From Pseudaeromonas sharmana (GTDB lineage: Bacteria > Pseudomonadota > Gammaproteobacteria > Enterobacterales > Aeromonadaceae), in NCBI RefSeq assembly GCF_042649925.1, contig NZ_JBHSAF010000014.1, positions 806,001 to 870,000 of the forward strand: DNA of 64,000 nucleotides, written 5' to 3'. Positions 34,332-42,222 of this stretch are shown here, piece after piece (positions within the stretch are counted from its first letter, which is position 1; each line of letters opens with the position of its first letter). The position numbers were made by a program, and so were the translations under genes. Under the pieces are notes generated by a model. It ran no database searches. It saw only the letters and a program-made list of their open reading frames with translations, and was not told where the DNA came from.

Positions 34332-34678
34332 ATTTCCGGTCGGCGCGAGTTTGTTCAATAAGTTCTATTAGTGTCATCGATGACAGGGCAATACATATGG
34401 CCTCCCGGGTGCAGGCATCGCTCAATTCCACTGAATAGACAGGAACCACCTGGCATTAAAATACCAAGCTATGACCTTGATAAATAAGGTATTATTTTCA
34501 TTGTTTTGTGGGTGATTGATGGAGTGTCTTCTGAATATTCGGGAATCACGGCATGCGGCTCCTTTAGGAAAATAGAAAATGCCGCAGGGAAAAAAATTAA
34601 CCTTCTGAAGCTGGCGCTTGCCGCTGCATTACCAACTGCTATGCTGGCCTATGATCAGTTGGATAAAGGATACCTCAT
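34332..34678. other. Intergenic region upstream of ybjQ
   Basis: About 350 bases. A short plus-strand frame (GTG at 34512 to a TGA at 34680-34682) ends in a hydrophobic stretch and its stop overlaps the ybjQ ATG, but it has no ribosome-binding site; I leave it as a possibility only. Nothing else is recognisable. Confidence 0.4.
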
Positions 34679-34999
34679 ATGATTCTTTCGACCACGCCCA
34701 CCCTCGAAGGCCGTCAAATCACTGAATACCGAGGCATTGTCGTAGGGGAAGCTATTCTTGGCGCCAATATCTTCAAGGACTTGTTTGCCGGACTGCGCGA
34801 CATCATCGGTGGCCGCTCCGGTGCCTATGAACGCGAACTGGCCAAAGCTCGCCAGATTGCCATGGACGAACTGGCCGACAAGGCGCGGGAGCTGGGAGCC
34901 AATGCAGTGGTCGGTATCGATCTCGACTACGAAGTCGTCGGCCCCAATGGTGGCATGTTGATGGTCAGTGTAAGCGGCACCGCCGTCATAGTCCGCTAA
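34679..34999 (+). CDS. ybjQ: YbjQ/UPF0145-family protein
   Basis: 106 residues (E. coli 107). A homopentamer-forming small protein of unknown role, sometimes called a heavy-metal-binding domain. The family motifs YRGIVVGEAILG near residue 18, GGRSGAYE near 44 and ELGANAVVGIDLDYE near 71 are intact. AAAGGA lies before the ATG. A DUF1289 gene starts two bases after the stop, so the two are probably translated from one message. Confidence 0.9.
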   Translation: MILSTTPTLEGRQITEYRGIVVGEAILGANIFKDLFAGLRDIIGGRSGAYERELAKARQIAMDELADKARELGANAVVGIDLDYEVVGPNGGMLMVSVSGTAVIVR

Positions 35000-35001
35000 A
35001 C

Positions 35002-35304
35002 ATGGTCAGGGGGCTGTCATCTCGCCATAACGAACAGCTGGAACTGTTCGAACTGGCCAGCCCCTGTATCGGCGTTTGCCAGACTGATGAGCGTGGTTAT
35101 TGCTGCGGCTGTTATCGTTCACGACAGGAGCGTTTCGAGTGGCAGCAAATGAGCAATGCTCAGCGCCAGGAGGTGCTGCGCCTGTGTCGTGACAGGGCGC
35201 GCCGCAAACGCAAACCGGTTACAGAGTCCAACGCCATCACCGCATCACAGCTTCCCCTCGACGGCCTGGACACTCCCGCTTCATCATCGGATAGCCAAGC
35301 CTGA
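35002..35304 (+). CDS. DUF1289-domain protein
   Basis: 100 residues. The segment at about 20-58 (SPCIGVCQTDERGYCCGCYR) has the four-cysteine pattern of the DUF1289 family (YdhL-like), which probably holds a metal or iron-sulfur cluster. A basic stretch RDRARRKRK follows, then a low-complexity Ser/Asp tail. There is no good ribosome-binding site; translation is probably coupled to ybjQ. Function unknown. Confidence 0.85.
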   Translation: MVRGLSSRHNEQLELFELASPCIGVCQTDERGYCCGCYRSRQERFEWQQMSNAQRQEVLRLCRDRARRKRKPVTESNAITASQLPLDGLDTPASSSDSQA

Positions 35305-35405
35305 CGCCTCGTCTGTGTCAGCGCCTCCAGGAAAGCGTGCGTTTCCTGCCGCCTGACTGACAGTTGCCGGCGCTTGTACTACACCGTCCTGGCCGTCACG
35401 TTGCA

Positions 35406-36761
35406 TCACATTTCAGCCTGCACCGCAGCAAGCGGCAGTGTGGACACATCCGCGCGCCAGGTCTCAATCAGTTTCTGCAACCGGGCATGCAAGGTTGCAA
35501 AATCCGGACGTGAAGATGGGGGCTGTTGCAGGCACGCTGCTACCAGCGCCGCAATTTCATGCTCTAGCGGGACGGGTAAATTACAGCAGGCAACCAGCTC
35601 TTCAAGCAAACAGCCAAAGGCCCTGACTTCAATCCGCTCAAGGCTGTCACCCAGGGCTGAGCCGGGCTCATAGCTGGAGGCGGCACCAAAGTCACCCAGC
35701 AGCGCCCGCCCCTCGCCATCATGCAGTATGTTGTGGGCATAAAAATCACCATGCAGTATGCCGCGGGCATGCAAGTGAGCCGCTACCGAGGCCATGGTGC
35801 TGGCAATCCCCAGCATGGCCGGGACGGATAACAGGGTGTCGGCAGCATAGACATCTCGTGTACAGCTCGCCAGACTTGGCGGTCCGGCCAGGTTGCTGAA
35901 AGCCGGTGAGATCAGTGCCATCACCAGCGCCGCCATGCCTTGGGGATGATCCGCAACCTGTCCGATGAGTTCAATTAACGCCGGGTGCTGTCCGGCCGCC
36001 AACGAAGCGGCTAACTCGCTTTGCGGTAAGCCATCACTGGTCATCTCACCTTTGAAACATTTTACGGCGACCGGTCGTGACTCAACTCCGGCTGACCACT
36101 CCGCCGCCATGATGCGACCTGATGCCCCCTCACCCAGTTGCTCACCCATGCGCAAGGTTGCCCACGGGATAAGCTTGACGGGTTCGAGCGCGCGGGCGGG
36201 CTGCGCACATGGATTGCCAGCAAATGCTAGCCAACTCAACCTTGGCAAGGTCAACAACCAGGTCGGCAGCGACGTGAGGCCATTGGCCGACAGACGCACC
36301 AGCTCCAGGCTCTGGCAGGCGGCAAGGGTCGCGGGCAAGCTCGTCAGCCGGTTACCCGCCAACATCAGCTTTTGCAGTTGGTGGCAACGCCCGAGTTCGG
36401 GAGGCAATACCGAAATGTCATTATTCGTCAGTACCAGCCAGCGCAGTTGGCTTGGCAGGGCCGCCGCCGGCACCTCGTGAATGCGATTGGACTTGAATCC
36501 GACAATCGATAACCGCGGGCAGCGCCCCAAGACCGCAGGTAGCCGTGTAAAGCGGTTTTCAGAGCAGAAAAGGATGCGCAATTGACTGAACTCAGCCAGT
36601 TCATCAGGCAACTCAGTGAGCTGGTTTCCGCTCAGATCCAGCACTTCCAGCGAATCCTTGAGGGTTAATATCTCCGCGGGGAAACTGGCCAGATTTTCAC
36701 ACAGTTGCAAATAACGTACGCCGTTCAGTTCGCCCGAACGCAGTTGCTGGAGGGTTTGCAT
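35406..36761 (-). CDS. Leucine-rich-repeat protein with C-terminal protein kinase domain
   Basis: 451 residues, cytoplasmic by appearance (no signal peptide or membrane segment). About seven LRR units of roughly 23 residues span residues 35-185 (each of the form L-x-x-L-x-L-x-x-N-x-L-x-x-LP). A Hanks-type kinase domain follows from about 200 to 440: glycine loop GEGASGRI at 210-217, Lys234 in VAVKCF, catalytic HGDFYAHN at 337-344 (Asp339, Asn343; a Gly replaces the usual Arg of HRD), and DFG at 357-359. The essential residues are present, so activity is plausible. Such LRR-kinase fusions are known in some proteobacteria; the target is unknown. It is monocistronic. Confidence 0.85.
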   Translation of the reverse strand: MQTLQQLRSGELNGVRYLQLCENLASFPAEILTLKDSLEVLDLSGNQLTELPDELAEFSQLRILFCSENRFTRLPAVLGRCPRLSIVGFKSNRIHEVPAAALPSQLRWLVLTNNDISVLPPELGRCHQLQKLMLAGNRLTSLPATLAACQSLELVRLSANGLTSLPTWLLTLPRLSWLAFAGNPCAQPARALEPVKLIPWATLRMGEQLGEGASGRIMAAEWSAGVESRPVAVKCFKGEMTSDGLPQSELAASLAAGQHPALIELIGQVADHPQGMAALVMALISPAFSNLAGPPSLASCTRDVYAADTLLSVPAMLGIASTMASVAAHLHARGILHGDFYAHNILHDGEGRALLGDFGAASSYEPGSALGDSLERIEVRAFGCLLEELVACCNLPVPLEHEIAALVAACLQQPPSSRPDFATLHARLQKLIETWRADVSTLPLAAVQAEM

Positions 36762-36823
36762 ATCTCGTTCTCGATCAGGAAGTCTGGCAGGGCCGGGGCA
36801 CGCTCGCGGTGTGAGCCGGCAGA

Positions 36824-36844
36824 CGCCAAAGTTGGCGCATTATA
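36824..36844 (-). promoter_or_regulatory. LRR-kinase promoter -10 with overlapping palindrome
   Basis: TATAAT on the minus strand (36844-36839), directly followed by the palindrome CGCCAA-AG-TTGGCG (36824-36837) where transcription should start. The palindrome could be an operator. No good -35 is visible. Confidence 0.4.
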
Positions 36845-37158
36845 AAGAAATGTGACGCCGCTCGCTCGGCAACTTGTTCGCCACCTCGCGCAACCGCATC
36901 GGCAGGCCTTGATGCCCCCTGCACTCAAGATAATCAGCCAGCAAGTACGCACATGGCATGCGGTGCCATGCACCGAGCCCACAACCCTTAAGTCAACGCC
37001 GCTATCACCAGACGATGAACAAGACTAGCTGTTGCACAACGACACAACGCAGACAAGAATGGGCTGTCGTCAGGAACCGACATCGCCGGCGGCAAATTCC
37101 CCGCGCCCTGCACGTAGTGAGCGAGAGGCAAAGACGGGACAGACCATGTCAGCGGAGT
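36845..37158. other. Intergenic region between the LRR-kinase and a LysR gene
   Basis: About 310 bases open in several frames but without recognisable protein. It holds the promoters of the two divergent genes. Confidence 0.5.
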
Positions 37159-38076
37159 ATGGATTTGAAAGAAATAACACAGCTGGATCTCAATTTGCTC
37201 AAGGCGCTGGATGCATTGCTGGATGAGTGCAACGTGACCCGCGCCGCCAGTCGACTGGGGGTGACCCAGCCCGCCATGAGCGGCATGTTGACCCGGTTGC
37301 GCGAGAACTTTGGCGATCCCTTGTTTGTCCGGGCCAAGCACGGCATCGTGCCCACCCAGCGCGCCCTGGCGCTCAGCGCGCCACTCAAGCAGGTTATCAG
37401 CGAAATTGGCGCCTTGCTGCAAGCTCCCGACTTCGATCCCTTGACCGCGAACATCACCTTTACCATAGCCGCAACGGATTATGCTCTGCGCGCGGTCGCC
37501 TTGCCGTTTCTGTCTGCGCTCAAGCAACAGGCCCCACATATCCGGATCGCACTGGTGCCGGTCGATGATAAGCAGGTCCAACTGCAGTTGGAGCGCGGCG
37601 ACATTGATCTGGCGCTGTTAACACCGGCCAGCACGCCCCCCGATCTGCACGCCAAAAACCTGTTCGATGAACACTATGTCTGTGCGTTGCGCCAGGGGCA
37701 TCCGGCCATGCAGGGCCGCAAGCAACTGACGGTTAGCCAGTTGTGCGAGCTGGACCATGCGCTGGTCTCCTACACGGGGGGCGGATTTCGCGGCGTGACC
37801 GATGAGGCGCTGGAGAAGCTGGGTCAGCAGCGACAGGTCAGCTTGTCGGTCAAGAGTTTCATCATACTTCCCGAGATCCTGCGCGCCAGCGATATGGTGG
37901 CCATATTGCCGAGCCGGTTGGTTGCCGGGATGGATGACCTGATGGTGTTTGACCCACCCATCGAGGTTCCCGGCTTTACCAAGGTGGCAGCGTGGCACGA
38001 GCGAACCCATCGTGATGTGGCCCATCGCTGGCTGCGAGAGCTGTTGTTCACCCAGTGCGCGGCCGCCAAAACATGA
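37159..38076 (+). CDS. LysR-family transcriptional regulator
   Basis: 305 residues from the ATG at 37159, where the typical LysR N-terminus begins (LDLNLLKALDALLDECNVTR); the frame is open 67 codons upstream but with implausible sequence. The GGAG is only one base from the ATG, which is unusually close. The helix-turn-helix VTRAASRLGVTQPAMSGMLT near residue 28 and FGDPLFVRAKHG near 58 place it in the NodD/SyrM/PcpR-like branch. It converges on the SRPBCC/oxidoreductase cluster, its most obvious candidate target. Effector unknown. Confidence 0.88.
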   Translation: MDLKEITQLDLNLLKALDALLDECNVTRAASRLGVTQPAMSGMLTRLRENFGDPLFVRAKHGIVPTQRALALSAPLKQVISEIGALLQAPDFDPLTANITFTIAATDYALRAVALPFLSALKQQAPHIRIALVPVDDKQVQLQLERGDIDLALLTPASTPPDLHAKNLFDEHYVCALRQGHPAMQGRKQLTVSQLCELDHALVSYTGGGFRGVTDEALEKLGQQRQVSLSVKSFIILPEILRASDMVAILPSRLVAGMDDLMVFDPPIEVPGFTKVAAWHERTHRDVAHRWLRELLFTQCAAAKT

Positions 38077-38116
38077 CAACAGGGTGCAAGCGCCGTCCTT
38101 AACGGCGCCTGTGCTC

Positions 38117-38992
38117 TCAAGCGTGACTGTCCGCCTTGAATAGCGTGACCACGCCAGTCATGTTTTGCTCACCTAGCCCCTGCGCTATGGCCTGCTGGAA
38201 AATCTTGCGTGCAGCCGCCATGGTGGGGACTTGTTCAACGGCTCCGGCTGCCTGGATGGCATAGCCAAAATCTTTTTCGAGCAACCCAATCGGGAATTGC
38301 GGGGCAAACTGCTCATTGACCATGGAGCTGGCAAGGTAGTTAGCGACGGGCGCCCAGACCGAGGTGCCAGCTATGGCGCCCAATACGGTTGGTACATCGG
38401 CACCGTTGCGCTGCAACACGCCGATGATTTCAGCCAGCGCCGTGACCTGGATACCCAGCAAGGCATTGGTGGCCAGCTTGGTTAGCGCGCCGTGACCTGG
38501 AGTACCAACATGGTGAATGGCGGAGCCTGTGGCCATCAAAATCGGTTTGGCCTGCTCCAATACCTGTTGTTCACCGCCAACAAGATAAATCAACTGCCCG
38601 GCCTCGGCTTGAGGACGAGAGCCTGATACCGGCGCCTCGAGAAACGCCAAGCCACGCGCAGTCACTTGCTGCCCCAACGCCTGCACCCACTGCGGCGTCA
38701 ACGTGGAACTCTCAATAGCCATCGCCCCTGCGCTCATTCCGGCGAGGGCACCGGTGTGCGGATCGAGCCAGATCTGACGCGAGGCGTCATCATCCCTCAC
38801 CATGGCCATGACAAAGTCGGCGCCGACTGCCGCCTCTTTTGGCGTGGCGGCCTGACGAGCACCGATGGCAACCAGTGCTTCGGCAGCGGCAGAAGTACGG
38901 TTCCACACCGTCACCTGATGTCCGGACTTGATGAGCCTGGCGGCCATGCGTGCACCCATTGCACCCAGGCCTAAAAAGGCAATATTACTCAC
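38117..38992 (-). CDS. NAD(P)-dependent beta-hydroxyacid dehydrogenase family protein
   Basis: 291 residues from a GTG at 38992 with AGGAGAG five bases upstream. 3-hydroxyisobutyrate dehydrogenase/tartronate semialdehyde reductase-like. N-terminal Rossmann motif FLGLGAMGARMA, the substrate-binding loop EAPVSGSRPQAEAG near 117, and the catalytic Lys in GHGALTKLATNALLG near 168 are all intact. Substrate unknown. Last gene of a four-gene minus-strand cluster, 66 bases after the exported SRPBCC gene. Confidence 0.88.
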   Translation of the reverse strand: MSNIAFLGLGAMGARMAARLIKSGHQVTVWNRTSAAAEALVAIGARQAATPKEAAVGADFVMAMVRDDDASRQIWLDPHTGALAGMSAGAMAIESSTLTPQWVQALGQQVTARGLAFLEAPVSGSRPQAEAGQLIYLVGGEQQVLEQAKPILMATGSAIHHVGTPGHGALTKLATNALLGIQVTALAEIIGVLQRNGADVPTVLGAIAGTSVWAPVANYLASSMVNEQFAPQFPIGLLEKDFGYAIQAAGAVEQVPTMAAARKIFQQAIAQGLGEQNMTGVVTLFKADSHA

Positions 38993-39058
38993 GTTATCTC
39001 TCCTGCGGTGGTACACGTCGCCGCCGCGAATACCAAGATGTTTGCGGCGGCAGGCGTG

Positions 39059-39670
39059 TTACTTAGCCTTGCTCTTGCGCGCAGCGTCAACTAACCCATC
39101 CAGCCACTCCTGGTGACCGTTGATCATGATGTTCGGTTTGCTGGCGGCGAGTTTTTGTGCGGGTTGTCCTTTCTGACTTTCTTGCGTCAGGATGCGTACC
39201 CGCCCCCCTTCCAGATCCTCGACTAACCAGGCATGGATGACATCCAGCCGCTCGGCACTGCCCTCTTTACCAGCCCAGCCATGCCAGGCAACACGGCCTG
39301 GTTGGCCATGCTTTGGCGGGACGAACTCGGTCACCTGAGCCTCGACCGGGAAGCCGAAAGTTTTGAAGAAGAAACGGTCACCTTGGGCCAGAACAGGTCC
39401 CTTACCGTCATAAAAATGTACATCCGCAGAGTTACCGTAGTAGCTCGGCCACTTCGTGGCGGTCGCCAGCAGAGGCCAGACATCGGCTGCACCAAGACCC
39501 GTGACGATGACCTCATTGGATACGAAGTTGTCCGTGGTGCCAGGTAAGTAGCCTGCTGGCCAGACAATAGCGTTCTGTTTGTTACCGGCCGCAGTAGCCT
39601 GGGCGGGCATACCAGCTGTTGCGCATGAGGCGAACAGGATCGCCGCCATGCCAAGCACTGAGCGTTTCAT
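39059..39670 (-). CDS. Exported SRPBCC-domain protein
   Basis: 203 residues from the ATG at 39670, where a signal sequence begins (MKRSVLGMAAILFASCATAG). The Cys gives a weak lipobox (FASC), but a normal Sec cut further along is as likely. The rest is a START/SRPBCC fold (polyketide cyclase/dehydrase-like) that binds hydrophobic ligands. It is close to 70 percent identical by eye to the cytoplasmic paralogue encoded at 40692-41219, for example FGFPVEAQ, PGRVAWHGWAG and HAWLVEDLEGGRVRILTQE. It starts eight bases after the alcohol-dehydrogenase gene ends. Confidence 0.82.
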   Translation of the reverse strand: MKRSVLGMAAILFASCATAGMPAQATAAGNKQNAIVWPAGYLPGTTDNFVSNEVIVTGLGAADVWPLLATATKWPSYYGNSADVHFYDGKGPVLAQGDRFFFKTFGFPVEAQVTEFVPPKHGQPGRVAWHGWAGKEGSAERLDVIHAWLVEDLEGGRVRILTQESQKGQPAQKLAASKPNIMINGHQEWLDGLVDAARKSKAK

Positions 39671-39678
39671 AATGCCGC

Positions 39679-40695
39679 TTACCATTCGACCACCACCTTG
39701 CCAAAATGAGCTCCGCTCTCTTGATAACCGAACGCGTCAGCCAGAGACTCCAGCGGAAAGCTGCGATCGATCACCGGGCGGATGCCGGCTTGTTGCAGTG
39801 CAGCAATATACTCCTGCTGATCGCGGCGGCTACCGACGATTAGCCCCTGCAATTTGGCTTGTTTTGCCATCAAGGTGGCGGTCGGCAGAGCGCCTTCGCG
39901 ACCGGTCAGGACACCGATCAACGCGATATGTCCGCCAACACGTACGGCTTTGATCGACTGGCCCAAGGTGCCAGGCCCACCGACCTCAACGATGTGATCC
40001 ACACCACGACCGCCTGTCAACTCAAGCACACGCTTTGCCCAATCCGGGGTCTGGCGATAATTGATCACCGCATCCGCCCCCAGGGCAAGCGCGCGTTCGA
40101 GCTTTTCATTCGAGGAGGAGGTAATGATGACACGGGCACCCATGGCCTTGGCAATCTGCAGTGCCGCAATCGATACGCCACCGGTACCCAATAGCAGCAC
40201 ACTGGCGCCAGCCTTAAGTTGTCCATCGACCACTAATGCACGCCAAGCCGTCAGCCCAGCCGTGGTGATAGTGCTGGCTTCGGCATGCGTCCACCCTTGC
40301 GGGGCCAAAGTGAAAGCACTGGCAGCTTGCACCACATACTCGGTGGCATAACCGTCTATGCCATCACCTGGCGTCTTGCGGAAGTTCCCAACAGCATCCC
40401 ATGGCAAACCATCTGCCCATTGCGGGAAGAAACAGGACACGACATGATCCCCTGGCTTGAATTCGGTAACCCCCGCGCCGACTGCCTCGACGATGCCTGC
40501 CGCGTCCGACATCAGGATCCGGCCATCCTCGGTGGGAATGGCGCCATTGGCAACCAGCAAGTCATGGAAGTTGAGCGACGTCGCATGCACGGCAACACGA
40601 ATTTGCCCCGGACCCGGCTGACCGGGATCGGCCAGATGACGAACCTCAAGCTGCTCAAGCCCACCGGGAGCACGAACGACAATGGCTTTCATCAT
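39679..40695 (-). CDS. MDR-superfamily oxidoreductase (quinone reductase-like)
   Basis: 338 residues from the ATG at 40695 (AGGAG four bases before). Medium-chain dehydrogenase/reductase fold: GroES-like N-terminal half (FKPGDHVV near residue 85) and a Rossmann half with LLLGTGGVSIAALQIAKAMG near 170 for NAD(P)H. The GHE zinc motif of true alcohol dehydrogenases is missing, so it is more likely a zinc-free quinone or enoyl reductase. Its ATG overlaps the stop of the upstream SRPBCC gene (ATGA). Substrate unknown. Confidence 0.85.
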   Translation of the reverse strand: MMKAIVVRAPGGLEQLEVRHLADPGQPGPGQIRVAVHATSLNFHDLLVANGAIPTEDGRILMSDAAGIVEAVGAGVTEFKPGDHVVSCFFPQWADGLPWDAVGNFRKTPGDGIDGYATEYVVQAASAFTLAPQGWTHAEASTITTAGLTAWRALVVDGQLKAGASVLLLGTGGVSIAALQIAKAMGARVIITSSSNEKLERALALGADAVINYRQTPDWAKRVLELTGGRGVDHIVEVGGPGTLGQSIKAVRVGGHIALIGVLTGREGALPTATLMAKQAKLQGLIVGSRRDQQEYIAALQQAGIRPVIDRSFPLESLADAFGYQESGAHFGKVVVEW

Positions 40696-41219
40696 TTCGC
40701 TCCTTGGTTGGCGCGGGCAGCCGCCACCAGACCATCCAGCCACTCTTGATGGCCGTTGATCATCGGATTGGGTTTGGCGTTGTGTAACTCTTCGGCCGGT
40801 TTTCCTTTTTGTGTCTCCTGGGTGAGGATGCGTACCCGGCCACCCTCCAGATCTTCAACCAGCCAGGCGTGATGCACGTCGAGGCGCCCCTCTGTGCCCT
40901 CTTCGCCAGCCCAGCCGTGCCAGGCAACGCGGCCTGGTTGGCCATCGGCGGGTGACACATATTCATTGCACTGGGCCTCGACCGGAAAACCGAACGTCTC
41001 GAAGTAGAAGCGGTCGCCAACGGCCAGTACTGGCCCCTTGTCATCGTAGAAACGCACGTTGGCGGAGTTGGCATAGTAAGTTGGCCAAAGCGCGGGGGTA
41101 CTCAGCAGCGGCCAGATCTCTGCCGCAGAGAGCCCTGCAACGATGACTTCGTTAGATACATAGTTTTCGGTAAAGCCGGGGATGTAGCCTTCAGGCCAGA
41201 TGATGGCGTTCATGGTCAT
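40692..41219 (-). CDS. Cytoplasmic SRPBCC-domain protein
   Basis: 175 residues with GAGGA before the ATG at 41219. SRPBCC fold, no signal peptide. Paralogue of the exported protein at 39059-39670 and first gene of the cluster, with a four-base stop/start overlap with the MDR oxidoreductase. These folds often act as small-molecule cyclases, hydrolases or carriers. No substrate is evident. Confidence 0.85.
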   Translation of the reverse strand: MTMNAIIWPEGYIPGFTENYVSNEVIVAGLSAAEIWPLLSTPALWPTYYANSANVRFYDDKGPVLAVGDRFYFETFGFPVEAQCNEYVSPADGQPGRVAWHGWAGEEGTEGRLDVHHAWLVEDLEGGRVRILTQETQKGKPAEELHNAKPNPMINGHQEWLDGLVAAARANQGAK

Positions 41220-41529
41220 GGATCTATTCCTCGAGTCGTGGTTGACGTGGGTTCAGCGTCGCAGCGCTCATTTCATACCGTGCTGCTTGCTGGCTTGACG
41301 CTTATAGTGGGATCGAGAGAGAAATAAATCTAATGCAGTGTTTTTATAAGACCAATAAACACAGCTAATATCATAAGCTTTGGCGATGGGTGTTGCTATG
41401 AGTAACAGCAATGCAAAACTCATGGCCGCCACGCCGGGTTGAGCTCGTCGAGGTCAGTGGGGACGGTGGCTTGCCGGAGCGTCACAGTCAAAATGAACAT
41501 CACCGCGACGAACTTTGCCTGACGCCACA

Positions 41530-41582
41530 GACAAAAAAACCGATACCATGTCGGCACTTCTCATGCCTTGCATGGTATCGGT
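41530..41582 (-). terminator. Orphan terminator-like inverted repeat
   Basis: A perfect 12-bp inverted repeat, ACCGATACCATG and CATGGTATCGGT, with about 20 bases between, preceded on the plus strand by a run of A, so a T run on the minus strand. No gene ends here on the minus strand. Confidence 0.55.
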
Positions 41583-41836
41583 GTCTATCTCATGACTGAC
41601 CATGGCGCTGCCATGTAAGATTTTTCTACTGTCAGTAGGTTTCAAGCCGAGCATCCACGCCAGGGAGACCAATGATGGTCACCCCTATTAATGCACTCGA
41701 AGATCATTTTTGATCCCGATTTGACTCACCCGATGAGTGCACCACCATCGCAGTACCTTTCCTGCATAAATCCATTTAATTATGTGTTACTGGCTTATTA
41801 ACGGATATAAAGCACAAGATAATGGAATTAAATAAA

Positions 41837-41865
41837 TTGAGTGAATTTGCTGTTAATTCTATAAT
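41837..41865 (+). promoter_or_regulatory. Promoter of the hipBA pair
   Basis: TTGAGT (41837-41842), 17-bp spacer, TATAAT (41860-41865), about 40 bases before the hipB ATG in an AT-rich stretch. Confidence 0.6.
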
Positions 41866-41904
41866 ATTGTGTATTAAGCAACCAAAAACGCGATAAGACA
41901 CATT

Positions 41905-42222
41905 ATGTTGGATTTATGTTTCAGCAAGCCGGAAGAGATCGTCAAGCGCCTGTGTGAACGCCTGCGCATGGAGCGGCTGGCCCAACAGATGACCCAGGCC
42001 GATGTGGCCGGTCGCGCCGGCATCGGCACCAATACCGTCTCCAACCTGGAGGCCGGGCGCAATGTCGGCTTCGAAAACCTGGTCCGCGTCGCCATGGTGC
42101 TTGGCCGAACCAAAGAGCTCGAAGCACTGTTCCTGCCTAAGCTGGAGAGCCTTGACGATATTCGCCGCTATGAAGAGAGTGCCACCCGTCAGCGCATCAA
42201 GAGGAAGCCCGGCCATGCTTGA
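41905..42222 (+). CDS. HipB-like antitoxin, XRE-family regulator
   Basis: 105 residues. A helix-turn-helix of the Cro/CI type covers about residues 18-75 (RLAQQMTQADVAGRAGIGTN). Expected to bind the operator and the HipA kinase. The stop overlaps the hipA start by eight bases. The N-terminus (MLDLCFSKPEEIVKRLCER) lacks a ribosome-binding site of note. E. coli HipB is 88 residues, so this is slightly longer at the C-terminus, the region that in HipB is a degradation tail. Confidence 0.85.
   Translation: MLDLCFSKPEEIVKRLCERLRMERLAQQMTQADVAGRAGIGTNTVSNLEAGRNVGFENLVRVAMVLGRTKELEALFLPKLESLDDIRRYEESATRQRIKRKPGHA

Larger units (their letters stand above)
41220..41904. other. Long intergenic region between the SRPBCC cluster and hipB
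   Basis: 685 bases without a convincing gene. It holds a minus-strand terminator-like inverted repeat near 41536-41582 and the hipB promoter at 41837-41865. Short ORFs in both orientations do not look like proteins. It may carry an unrecognised RNA gene on the minus strand. Confidence 0.5.

Noticed and set aside
41411..41672. Short ORFs of 60-70 codons on both strands in the gap before hipB
   Set aside because: They lack ribosome-binding sites, start in odd places and overlap the inverted repeat; an RNA interpretation fits better.
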